A stretch of DNA of 64,000 nucleotides from Candidatus Limnocylindrales bacterium. GTDB taxonomy: Bacteria > Moduliflexota > Moduliflexia > Moduliflexales > JAUQPW01. Shown here in pieces: positions 1 through 6,867 of this stretch. The notes under the pieces were generated by a model. That model searched no databases, had not been told where the DNA came from, and saw only the letters and a program-made list of their open reading frames with translations. Position numbers and translations under genes: made by a program. Within the stretch, counting starts at the first letter, position 1; every line of letters starts with the position of its first letter. The DNA is taken from contig DATMBG010000051.1 in assembly GCA_035559535.1 (NCBI GenBank), positions 434,001 to 498,000 on the forward strand. The letters are read 5' to 3'.

Positions 1-845
1 GGTGGAGGCCTTAAAGATTCTACCTTTGTAACCAGATTTTGATCGATTGGGTCCAGGACAAAAATATCGAGGAAATCCTGATAGAGTTGAGCGACCTGAT
101 AAGCCGAGACTTCAAGACCCAGTCCTCGCATCAACTTATCTGCCGGACCCTTTAGGGGGGCCCCACCAACAAGGGGGCTGATAGCTGCAATCCTGGCCTG
201 AGTTTTCCGTAAAGCTTCCCGAACTCCCCTCACGGCTAAAATGGGTCCAATACTGATGATGGGATTGCTGGGACAGAGGATGATACCCTTTGCCTGCAAA
301 ATTGCTTCTAATACCCCCGGAGCCGGATCCGCATCCTCTATACCTCTAAATTGAACGCCTTTCACAGGATCTTGCATTTTGCGCTGAACCAAATATTCTT
401 GAAAATGAAGGATTCCCTGATCTGTCAAGATCAGGGTAGGAACCGGCTGATTCGTCATGGGAAGGATACGAACTTCGAGGTTAAAGGCCCGACGAATCGA
501 GTCGGTAATCTGAGAGAGACTCCATCCCTGTCTGAGTAAATGGGTTCGGTAAATGTGCGTCGCAAAGTCCCGATCTCCCAACATAAACCAGGTAGCATGA
601 CCATACTTCCCCAGCATATCCAGGCAATGAAAACTATCCCCCTGGATACCCCAACCCTTAGATTCATCTACAATTCCGGCCAGGGTATAGATAACAATAT
701 CGATATCCGGAGAGATATGTAAACCGTGGAGTTCGATATCATCTCCGGTATTAACAATGACGGTAATCTCTTGCGGAGCCACGACCTGAACCAAACCTTG
801 CAGAAATCGAGCGGCTCCCACCCCACCAGCAAGTACTGTAATCAT
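1..845 (-). CDS. cofD: 2-phospho-L-lactate transferase, F420 biosynthesis (3' end outside window)
   Basis: The protein begins MITVLAGGVGAARFLQGL, the nucleotide-binding glycine-rich start of the CofD/FbiA family, and continues through NTGDD, a conserved WFMLGDRD segment and a CPSNPIISIGPIL stretch. About 281 codons are visible of a family length near 310-330, so the C-terminus lies beyond the left edge. CofD joins the activated phospho-lactate (or PEP-type) donor to the deazaflavin Fo, giving the F420-0 core in the cytoplasm. The start ATG is at 843-845. The gene is transcribed leftward and its partners (cofE, cofG/H) are not visible. Presence of F420 synthesis outside Actinobacteria and archaea is a useful lineage hint. 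Family call is firm; substrate preference cannot be read from sequence. Confidence 0.93.
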   Translation of the reverse strand, partial: MITVLAGGVGAARFLQGLVQVVAPQEITVIVNTGDDIELHGLHISPDIDIVIYTLAGIVDESKGWGIQGDSFHCLDMLGKYGHATWFMLGDRDFATHIYRTHLLRQGWSLSQITDSIRRAFNLEVRILPMTNQPVPTLILTDQGILHFQEYLVQRKMQDPVKGVQFRGIEDADPAPGVLEAILQAKGIILCPSNPIISIGPILAVRGVREALRKTQARIAAISPLVGGAPLKGPADKLMRGLGLEVSAYQVAQLYQDFLDIFVLDPIDQNLVTKVESLRPP

Positions 846-952
846 ACAACCAGTATAGGGGCTCAGAGAATTTAAATCAAGGGAGTTATTTTTGTTATCC
901 TTGATAGGGAACTTTATTCCAGGCGATTCCTTTGGTTACGGGTACTAGTACA

Positions 953-970
953 GGTGACCGGCCGGTCACC
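953..970. repeat. Palindromic repeat, GGTGACCGG/CCGGTCACC
   Basis: This is a perfect 18-bp palindrome followed by CCTACAG. It is one of at least eight related palindromes in the window sharing the frame GTAGGGGC-G-NN-CGGCCG-NN-C-GCCCCTAC. It sits in the 220-bp spacer between cofD (leftward) and a small membrane peptide gene (rightward). Confidence 0.8.
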
Positions 971-1067
971 CCTACAGTTTTCTTTAAATATTAGACTTGA
1001 CAGTTCTTGAAGTGATTCTTATGTAAGTACAAAGGGGTTGAAAGAGAAGTTCTTCAAGGAGGCAGAT

Positions 1068-1181
1068 ATGGTTTCAAAGAAGGAACTATGGGGTAGAATC
1101 CTGTTTTTGTTAGGCGTGTTGGCCTTAAGTTTCACCCTGGCTATTGCCATTTTTATCGGATTGATAAAATGGTGGACTTAG
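1068..1181 (+). CDS. Small single-pass membrane peptide (37 aa)
   Basis: The ORF starts at an ATG five bases after a strong AAGGAGG ribosome site (1056-1062) and encodes 37 residues. Residues 1-9 are polar and basic (MVSKKELWG). Residues 10-34 form one continuous hydrophobic segment (ILFLLGVLALSFTLAIAIFI), followed by a short KWWT tail. It stops five bases before the start codon of the alkyltransferase-like gene, so the two are probably co-transcribed. I do not recognise the family. The strong ribosome site, the clear membrane segment and the tight spacing argue for a real gene; function is unknown. Confidence 0.6.
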   Translation: MVSKKELWGRILFLLGVLALSFTLAIAIFIGLIKWWT

Positions 1182-1185
1182 AAAT

Positions 1186-1524
1186 ATGAATTTTTATCAA
1201 CAGGTCTATGAGTTGGTTTTACAGATTCCGCCTGGAAAAGTGGCTACCTATGGTCAGATTGCAACCCTTCTGGGCCGTCCCCATGCCGCCCGTGCGGTAG
1301 GTTATGCCCTCCATCTGGCTCCGGACCATTTAAAAGTTCCCTGGCAACGAGTTATTAACTCCCAAGGGAAGATAAGCCCAAGATCGTCCTTAGATATGCC
1401 CCATGAACCCCTTATTCAAAGAATGCTGTTAGAAGCCGAAGGCGTAGTTTTTGACAAAACCGGACGTGTGGATTTAGAAAAGTATTTATGGGAAGGTAAA
1501 AAGAAGATAGGACGCGGGGAATAG
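1186..1524 (+). CDS. Alkyltransferase-like protein (ATL), MGMT-family DNA-binding fold without catalytic Cys
   Basis: The 112-residue protein matches the C-terminal DNA-binding domain of O6-alkylguanine-DNA alkyltransferases: IPPGKVATYGQIA, the helix region RAVGYAL, and the active-site loop. In true alkyltransferases that loop reads PCHRV; here it reads PWQRVINSQGKIS, with Trp in place of the methyl-acceptor Cys. That substitution and the short length define ATL proteins, which are known to bind O6-alkylguanine and recruit nucleotide excision repair rather than repair it directly. It lies directly behind the small membrane peptide gene. The last codons (IGRGE) are read from a GACGCGGGG repeat that begins before the stop, so the natural C-terminus may have been altered by repeat growth. 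Confidence 0.9.
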   Translation: MNFYQQVYELVLQIPPGKVATYGQIATLLGRPHAARAVGYALHLAPDHLKVPWQRVINSQGKISPRSSLDMPHEPLIQRMLLEAEGVVFDKTGRVDLEKYLWEGKKKIGRGE

Positions 1525-1673
1525 AGACGCGGGGACGCGGGGAAATGGGGACAGGGAGAGTATGGGCGACCGGCCGGTCGCCCCTTACAGGGATCTAAAT
1601 TAACGATTCGCCGTATGATATAAAGACACGGGAATAGAAAACCATGGTAAATGTCCCTGCGTCCCCGTGTTCC
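1511..1673. repeat. Convergent spacer bracketed by GACGCGGGG-type inverted arms, with a central palindrome
   Basis: The left arm (1511-1550) is built from tandem GACGCGGGG words and overlaps the 3' end of the ATL gene. The right arm (1653-1673, GTCCCTGCGTCCCCGTGT) is nearly complementary and ends just before the stop of the convergent Spy-like gene. A perfect 20-bp palindrome, GGGCGACCGG plus its complement (1564-1583), lies between. The structure could act as a bidirectional transcription barrier, but there is no terminal T-run, so that is inference. Confidence 0.6.
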
Positions 1674-1681
1674 ATATCCCC

Positions 1682-2629
1682 TCAATTTTCCTTATCCTCG
1701 CCGGAAGGTTCTTCCGAACCTTGAGGGGAAGAACGCTGGGAACGAGAAGAAGAGAGGGTAGCCAGTTTCTCCAGTTGGGAGGGCGTGAGGACCTCTCTGG
1801 ATTTGATGATAAAGTCTGCGCGGAGTTGGGCCTGCTCTTTCTTTGCCTGGATAAGTTCCTGGGTTATTTTTTCTACCTGCTTTTGATCTGTCGTCGGTTG
1901 GATAAAGAGATCCCTCAATTCCCCGGTCAGAGATTGAACTCTGTTATCGATTTCGCGTCGTTTTGGGATAAACTCCCTAAGAATCCCGCCCAATTTAGTC
2001 AGTTGATCGGAAGTTAAATCCAAATCCTTCCAGCGTTTTGCAAAATCGGATGCCAGAAACGGGAGCTTATCTACCTGGGCAGGGGTCAGAATTTTCTTAA
2101 TCTCTAAGAGATTTCGAAGGGCCAACTGGATCAACTGAGATTCCAGTTCCAGGATTTGATCGGTCAGTTCCCTAATTTTATCGGGATTTAATGGGGCTTT
2201 AGAGATCGTATCCCCTAAATCGGCTTTGGCAAATCGGAGTTTTTCGCGGAGTGTTGAAGTTGCAATCACAAATTCTCTTCGTTTCTGCCTGATCTGGGCT
2301 TTTTGTTCCGGAGAAAGATCTAGAGCACTCCAATCCAATCTAAATCTGAAGGGACCGGGCGCATCTTGTTGCCAGGATTTGCCCTTTTCTTGAGATGATT
2401 CCGGAAGATCTTCCTTTGGTTTCCTCTTCTGCCCGGGCTCATTTCTGGAGAGATAATTTTCGGAATCGGATGGGATTTCACCTCCTTTTTCCTTTTCTCC
2501 GGCCATGAGAAGGGGGTCTGAGGATTCCTTCACCCAGGTTGTAACAGACCGATGGCTAAAAACAGGAATACCGGCCAACACTAAAACTAGACCCACAAAC
2601 AGCCCTATACATAATTTTTTATTTTTCAT
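1682..2629 (-). CDS. Periplasmic Spy/CpxP-like protein with two LTxxQ domains
   Basis: The 315-residue protein has an N-terminal signal/anchor (residues 5-25, hydrophobic, ending near FSH), a low-complexity charged linker to about residue 95, and then two helical repeats. Each repeat carries the LTxxQ-type motifs of the Spy/CpxP/heavy-metal-resistance family: LSPEQKAQI, LTPAQVDKL, LTSDQLTKL and LTPSQLEKL. Spy-like proteins are periplasmic ATP-independent chaperones or metal/envelope-stress sensors. It is the last gene of an ECF sigma / anti-sigma unit, four bases after the anti-sigma stop, so it is probably a target or modulator of that sigma factor. Two fused domains is longer than the usual single-domain protein. 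The exact stimulus cannot be told from sequence. Confidence 0.75.
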   Translation of the reverse strand: MKNKKLCIGLFVGLVLVLAGIPVFSHRSVTTWVKESSDPLLMAGEKEKGGEIPSDSENYLSRNEPGQKRKPKEDLPESSQEKGKSWQQDAPGPFRFRLDWSALDLSPEQKAQIRQKRREFVIATSTLREKLRFAKADLGDTISKAPLNPDKIRELTDQILELESQLIQLALRNLLEIKKILTPAQVDKLPFLASDFAKRWKDLDLTSDQLTKLGGILREFIPKRREIDNRVQSLTGELRDLFIQPTTDQKQVEKITQELIQAKKEQAQLRADFIIKSREVLTPSQLEKLATLSSSRSQRSSPQGSEEPSGEDKEN

Positions 2630-2632
2630 AAC

Positions 2633-3160
2633 TTACCCTCCTGAGTCAGGCTCCTCGAAAAGATCATCAAAAGGAGTGGCTTCTAAGTTAAACGAAATCA
2701 GTTCCTCTCCTTGCCTAGAATGGTGGAGTGGCTCAAATAAAATATCTTCCGCATAAAGTTCCTCTAATTGGGAAGATTGAACCTGAGCCGTATTTACAAA
2801 CGGTTTCATCGGTTGATATTTTAAAAAAATAGATGTACCTCCGATAACTAAAATCAGCCAGAGGAAGGCATAAACCAGAGACTGGGGAAGTTGTTCCGAA
2901 GTCCAGACTTTGATACGATACCAGAAAGATGAGGCTTGCCGAGCCGTAGCTAATTTAGCACTTAAACGACCTCTGAAACCTAAAGCGGGTTCTTTGACTT
3001 CCAAATAACGAAATAACTCTTTGAGGCGATGAAGTTGATTAAGCTCGGCTGAACAGTTTTGACAGGTCGTCAAATGGGACTCCACCTCAACCCGTTCCTT
3101 TGGATCTACTTCTCCATCTACATAAGCTGAGAGGAGTATTTTAAAATTGTCACAATTCAT
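2633..3160 (-). CDS. Membrane anti-sigma factor with zinc-finger (ZAS/zf-HC2) domain
   Basis: The N-terminal 45 residues contain the anti-sigma zinc-finger pattern: HLTTCQNC gives HxxxCxxC, with an upstream Cys at MNCDNF. A single membrane segment follows at about residues 91-112 (SLVYAFLWLILVIGGTSIFL), and an acidic C-terminal region would lie in the periplasm. The architecture is that of RseA/ChrR-type factors that hold an ECF sigma factor at the membrane. It lies between the sigma gene upstream and the Spy-like gene downstream on the same strand, which strongly supports the assignment. Confidence 0.88.
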   Translation of the reverse strand: MNCDNFKILLSAYVDGEVDPKERVEVESHLTTCQNCSAELNQLHRLKELFRYLEVKEPALGFRGRLSAKLATARQASSFWYRIKVWTSEQLPQSLVYAFLWLILVIGGTSIFLKYQPMKPFVNTAQVQSSQLEELYAEDILFEPLHHSRQGEELISFNLEATPFDDLFEEPDSGG

Positions 3161-3190
3161 ATCTGTCTGAGAAATGAAAGATGAAAGATG

Positions 3191-3217
3191 TAGGGACTAC
3201 CGGCCGGTCGCCCGTAC
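3191..3217. repeat. Palindromic repeat copy with a decayed left arm
   Basis: TAGGGACTACCGG followed by CCGGTCGCCCGTACA is an imperfect member of the GTAGGGGCG...CGCCCCTAC family. It occupies the 76-bp gap between the ECF sigma stop and the anti-sigma start, within a presumed operon. Confidence 0.65.
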
Positions 3218-3236
3218 AACCCTTCTTCATCCTCCA

Positions 3237-3872
3237 TCATTGCAAATATTCCCTTAATTCTTCCTTTAAAAGTTCCCGAGCCCTGAATATTCTCGACTTA
3301 ACAGTTCCGACAGAGCACTTTAAAGTTTGTGCAATTTCCTCATAGGATAAACCCTGGATCTCTCTAAGCATAATGGCTACTTTATAATCCGGTGAGAGAT
3401 GATCCATTGCTTTTTGTAAAACCCTCTCCAGTTCTTTTTCTTCAAGGGATCGAATCGGATTATTTCCTGAAGAAGTTGTATACAACGCTTCGGCTTCTAT
3501 TTTTGGATTATCTTCTAAGTCGACCTCTTTAACCCGTCTCCTTTTGCGGATCTCATCATAGTAAAGATTAATAACAATGCGATGCAGCCAACTTTTAAAC
3601 TGTTTGGCTTCCTTAAGCATCGAAATGGATTTATAAACTCTTATGAAGACTTCTTGTGCTAAATCATCTACGTCTCTCCAATTAGGAGCCAAACGATAAA
3701 TAAAATTATAAACCAGCTTTTGATATCTCTGGACCAGTAAATTAAAAGCCTGATGATCGCCATCTTGACACCGTCTGATGATCGTTTCTTCGGAAATAGT
3801 ATCCGGCAGATTTTCCGACATGGAACTTATATAGTCCGGGAAACCTGTTTTCATGTGACCATAGGGCTTCAC
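3237..3872 (-). CDS. ECF RNA polymerase sigma factor (sigma-E/RpoE type)
   Basis: The 211-residue protein shows sigma region 2 (DHQAFNLLVQRYQKLVYNF, then DVDDLAQEVFIRVY) and region 4 (LSPDYKVAIMLREIQGLSYEEIA, then GTVKSRIFRAREL) joined by a short linker, with no region 3, as in group-4 sigma factors. Three Met codons lie near the N-terminus (positions 1, 7 and 18). The family alignment begins close to the third (MSENLPD), so the true start may be downstream; no candidate has a strong ribosome site. Gene order sigma / anti-sigma / Spy-like indicates an envelope-stress regulon. Confidence 0.92.
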   Translation of the reverse strand: MKPYGHMKTGFPDYISSMSENLPDTISEETIIRRCQDGDHQAFNLLVQRYQKLVYNFIYRLAPNWRDVDDLAQEVFIRVYKSISMLKEAKQFKSWLHRIVINLYYDEIRKRRRVKEVDLEDNPKIEAEALYTTSSGNNPIRSLEEKELERVLQKAMDHLSPDYKVAIMLREIQGLSYEEIAQTLKCSVGTVKSRIFRARELLKEELREYLQ

Positions 3873-4096
3873 TCTGTGAATAAAGACGTAACTATGTTAA
3901 AAAAGTTCCTCTTTGAAATTTACCATTCCTTTTTCCCGGAAAGGTTAAAAGGCTTCTCCCGATATTTTTCACAGAGTTCCCCCGCGTCACCTTCAGGCTT
4001 CTGTATAAAGCTTGACAAGATACCCGGCTAAAATTAACATGTTATAATTAATTCAGTTTAACCGATAATTTGCAGAAAATTCAAGGGGTTTATAAC

Positions 4097-4774
4097 ATGA
4101 AAGACAAAAATCCTATGGATCAGGAGACGGCGCTGTTAACTCAGTTAAAAAAAGAGAACGAAGCTTTAAAAAAAGAAATTCAGACTCTGCAAGGAGAAGT
4201 CCAGGAATATAATGACTTTATGAAAAGTTTAGTTAAGATTCTGGACGGCAAATCGGGCTTTATGCAGAGTTATGTGGACCGTACGGTTACCCAGGCCATG
4301 GAGATAGGGAAAGCCATAGGACTCTCCGAAGAAGATCTACGTATACTTAGAAAGGCTGTTTTATTTCGAGACTTGGGAAAGATAAAAATCCCGGAAGCTA
4401 TCTTGAATAAACCCGGTAAATTAACCGAAGAAGAAAGTACCATCATGAAGAAACATCCTCAATTCAGTGCAGAAATCATAGCCGAATTAAAGAGCAGGCA
4501 TAGGGATAAGCTTATCAGAGCCGTTCAGGAACATCACGAACGGGTTGATGGTAAAGGCTATCCCCAGGGTAAGAAAGGCTCAGAAATCTCTCTCCTGGCC
4601 AAAATTATAGCCATTGTTGACTTCTGGAACGCAATTGTTTCTGATAGACCCTATCGGAAGGGTCTCCCCCTTTCGGAGGCCTTAAGCCTGATAAAAGTTG
4701 CAGCCGGATCCCATTTGGATCCAGATCTGGTCAGGGTCTTCATAGAAAAAGGGATTTATTCTAGGGAGGCTTAA
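4097..4774 (+). CDS. HD-GYP-domain protein with degenerate metal site
   Basis: A charged coiled-coil segment (about residues 10-40) precedes an HD-GYP domain. The HHERVDGKGYPQG motif and the RPYR segment of cyclic-di-GMP phosphodiesterases are intact. However, the HD pair that normally reads HDIGK is RDLGK (FRDLGKI), the early conserved His before the first helix is Gln/Tyr (FMQSYVDR), and the late VAD..DA motif reads VDFWNA. Loss of these ligands suggests weak or no catalysis and perhaps a binding or sensor role. I chose the ATG at 4097, eight bases after AAGGGG, over an upstream TTG at 4070. It converges with ribF, with a four-base overlap at the stops. Confidence 0.8.
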   Translation: MKDKNPMDQETALLTQLKKENEALKKEIQTLQGEVQEYNDFMKSLVKILDGKSGFMQSYVDRTVTQAMEIGKAIGLSEEDLRILRKAVLFRDLGKIKIPEAILNKPGKLTEEESTIMKKHPQFSAEIIAELKSRHRDKLIRAVQEHHERVDGKGYPQGKKGSEISLLAKIIAIVDFWNAIVSDRPYRKGLPLSEALSLIKVAAGSHLDPDLVRVFIEKGIYSREA

Positions 4775-5748
4775 TTTTCCTGCTCAACCACGTCCAGGTC
4801 TTTGACTTTTGACTCCTGTACTTCAAGCTCCGCAAAATATTTTCTGGTGATTTCTACATCCTTGCCAATTTGCCTGACGAGCTCATCGACACTTGAAAAG
4901 GCAATTTCGTCGCGAATTCGCTTGTAGAAGATAATTTTGATTCGTTCACCGTAAATGTCTTGATCAAAATCCAAAATATGAACTTCGACACTGAATTTCT
5001 CGTTAGGAAAAGTGGGGTTAAAGCCTATGTTTAAAGCTCCTTTAAACATTTTATTCCGCCATAGAACACCTACGATATAAATCCCTTCTTTGGGAATAAG
5101 TTCGTGGTGAAGTTTTAAATTGGCCGTCGGAAATCCCAATTTTTTACCTAAGGCCTTACCCTGAATAACCTCTCCATCGATGGAGTATCTTCTGTTGAGA
5201 AGCAGAGCGGCCTCTTCTACATTCCCTTCTTTTAAGAGTTTTCGAATCCGGGTACTGCTCACCGGTTTCCCTTTGATCTGAACCGGAGGGACCACTACCA
5301 CCTTAAATCCGAACTTCTCTCCCAGGTATTTTAACTCCTGGGTATCCCCCTCTCTTCCTTTTCCAAAGGTACTATCGTAGCCCACATAGACTTCCTGGAC
5401 CCCAAGCTGTTCGTGAAGAATTTCTTTAACAAATTCATAGGAACTTTTATTGGCAAACTCCCGGGTGAACCTGGCGCAAATAACCACATCGATCCCGATC
5501 TTTTCTATTATTTGAATCTTTTCTTCCAGGGTATTAAGCAAAAAAAACTCTTTTTCCGGGAATAAAACTTTTTGAGGGTGGGGATCAAAGGTCAGAACGA
5601 TGGAAGTGCCACCAACTTCCCGGGCGCGGTTCCGGACCAGCTCAAAGATCTTCTGATGGCCGAGATGTACCCCATCAAAATTTCCCATAGTTAATATGGG
5701 ACAGGTGAATCTTTCTTGAACGTTTTCCAGTCCTTTGATGATTTTCAT
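4771..5748 (-). CDS. ribF: Bifunctional riboflavin kinase / FAD synthetase
   Basis: The N-terminal half has the nucleotidyltransferase motif GNFDGVHLGHQ (about residues 22-33) and the SSTRIRKLL signature near residue 165. These form the FMN adenylyltransferase domain. The C-terminal half (about 180-310) has the flavokinase signature GKALGKKLGFPTANL and the GIYIVGV strand. Length (325 aa) is normal. The enzyme converts riboflavin to FMN and FAD in the cytoplasm. It follows leuB on the same strand with a 27-base gap, so co-transcription is plausible. Confidence 0.96.
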   Translation of the reverse strand: MKIIKGLENVQERFTCPILTMGNFDGVHLGHQKIFELVRNRAREVGGTSIVLTFDPHPQKVLFPEKEFFLLNTLEEKIQIIEKIGIDVVICARFTREFANKSSYEFVKEILHEQLGVQEVYVGYDSTFGKGREGDTQELKYLGEKFGFKVVVVPPVQIKGKPVSSTRIRKLLKEGNVEEAALLLNRRYSIDGEVIQGKALGKKLGFPTANLKLHHELIPKEGIYIVGVLWRNKMFKGALNIGFNPTFPNEKFSVEVHILDFDQDIYGERIKIIFYKRIRDEIAFSSVDELVRQIGKDVEITRKYFAELEVQESKVKDLDVVEQEN

Positions 5749-5775
5749 GGGAGAAGACAGGTATCCTTTTATGGG

Positions 5776-6867
5776 CTAGGCCAGGTTTTCCGCGATCACA
5801 TCTCCCATCTCTTGGGTTCCCAAGATCCGGGTTCCTTCCTGGGCAATATCCTGGGTTCGATATCCTTTCTCCAAAGCCGTTAAGATGGCCCTTTCTATGC
5901 GAGTTGCTTCATTTTCTAAATGAAGCGAATAACGTAACATGAGGGCGGCAGAAGCAATGGCCGCAATAGGGTTTGCTTTGTTTTTCCCGGCTATATCCGG
6001 AGCACTTCCGTGGATAGGTTCATAGAAACCTATCTTACCCCCGATACTGGCAGAAGGAAGCATGCCAATGGAGCCTGTTAGCATGGCGGCTTCATCGCTG
6101 AGAATATCCCCAAACATGTTCTCAGTAACAATGACATCAAATTGTTTGGGAGATCGAATCAATTGCATGGCACAGTTATCCACGTAGAGATGCTCGACGG
6201 TCACGTCGGGATAATCCCTGGCTACTTCGGTTACGGTTCTTCTCCAGAGTTGCATTGTCTCCAAAACATTAGCTTTGTCAACAGAGGTCAAGATTTTACG
6301 GCGCTTTCTGGCTATCTCAAAGGCCAGTTTGGCAATCCGTCGTATCTCTGAAGCCGTATACACCAGGGTATTTAATCCTCGCTCTTCATGTACGGGCGAC
6401 CCACCGGTCGCCCCTACAATTTCGATTCCTCTGGGGTTTCCAAAATAAATCCCTCCGGTAAGTTCCCGCACGACCAGAATATCCACCCCTTCCACGATTT
6501 CTCGCTTTAAAGGAGAAGCATCCACCAATGCTGGGTAAACTTTAACAGGTCGGAGGTTTGCGTAAAGTCCCAGAGTCTGCCGGATATCCAGCAAGGCTTT
6601 TTCTGGACGAAGATGGTAAGCCACGTCATTCCATTTAGGGCCTCCTACAGCTCCAAATAAGATGGCATCGCTGTTCAAGCAGGTCTCTAAGGTCTCTGGG
6701 GGTAGAGGAACCCCGACCTCATCAATAGCTGCACCCCCCACCAAACACTCGGTAAATATAAACTCCTGGGACCCTTTTAACTTAAGGGCCTTTAATACTT
6801 TCACAGCTTCGGCAATAACTTCCCGCCCCACTCCATCTCCGGGTAATACGGCTATTTTGTAGGCCAT
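5776..6867 (-). CDS. leuB: 3-isopropylmalate dehydrogenase, with a palindromic repeat read through as protein
   Basis: The family landmarks are present: the [10 protein letters not shown] start, [10 protein letters not shown] near residues 135-143, the Lys-containing [18 protein letters not shown] and [11 protein letters not shown]. The enzyme oxidises 3-isopropylmalate in leucine synthesis using NAD+. The loop after YFGNPRGIE is unusual: residues about 151-159 (VGATGGSPV) are encoded by a copy of the window's palindromic repeat, in frame, before the conserved NT.VYT resumes. Total length (363 aa) stays near normal. The start codon overlaps the stop of the upstream DHH-CBS-CCA gene by one base, indicating coupling. 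Confidence 0.96.
   Translation of the reverse strand: MAYKIAVLPGDGVGREVIAEAVKVLKALKLKGSQEFIFTECLVGGAAIDEVGVPLPPETLETCLNSDAILFGAVGGPKWNDVAYHLRPEKALLDIRQTLGLYANLRPVKVYPALVDASPLKREIVEGVDILVVRELTGGIYFGNPRGIEIVGATGGSPVHEERGLNTLVYTASEIRRIAKLAFEIARKRRKILTSVDKANVLETMQLWRRTVTEVARDYPDVTVEHLYVDNCAMQLIRSPKQFDVIVTENMFGDILSDEAAMLTGSIGMLPSASIGGKIGFYEPIHGSAPDIAGKNKANPIAAIASAALMLRYSLHLENEATRIERAILTALEKGYRTQDIAQEGTRILGTQEMGDVIAENLA
6391..6417. repeat. Palindromic repeat copy inside leuB
   Basis: TACGGGCGACC-C-ACCGGTCGCCCCTACA is a near-palindromic member of the GTAGGGGCG family lying wholly within the leuB reading frame. It encodes a Gly/Ala/Thr/Ser/Pro stretch in a loop between conserved motifs. Confidence 0.75.

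Noticed and set aside
4012-4046. TTGACA ... TATAAT promoter before the HD-GYP gene
   Set aside because: The elements are 25 bases apart, too far for a normal sigma-70 promoter.
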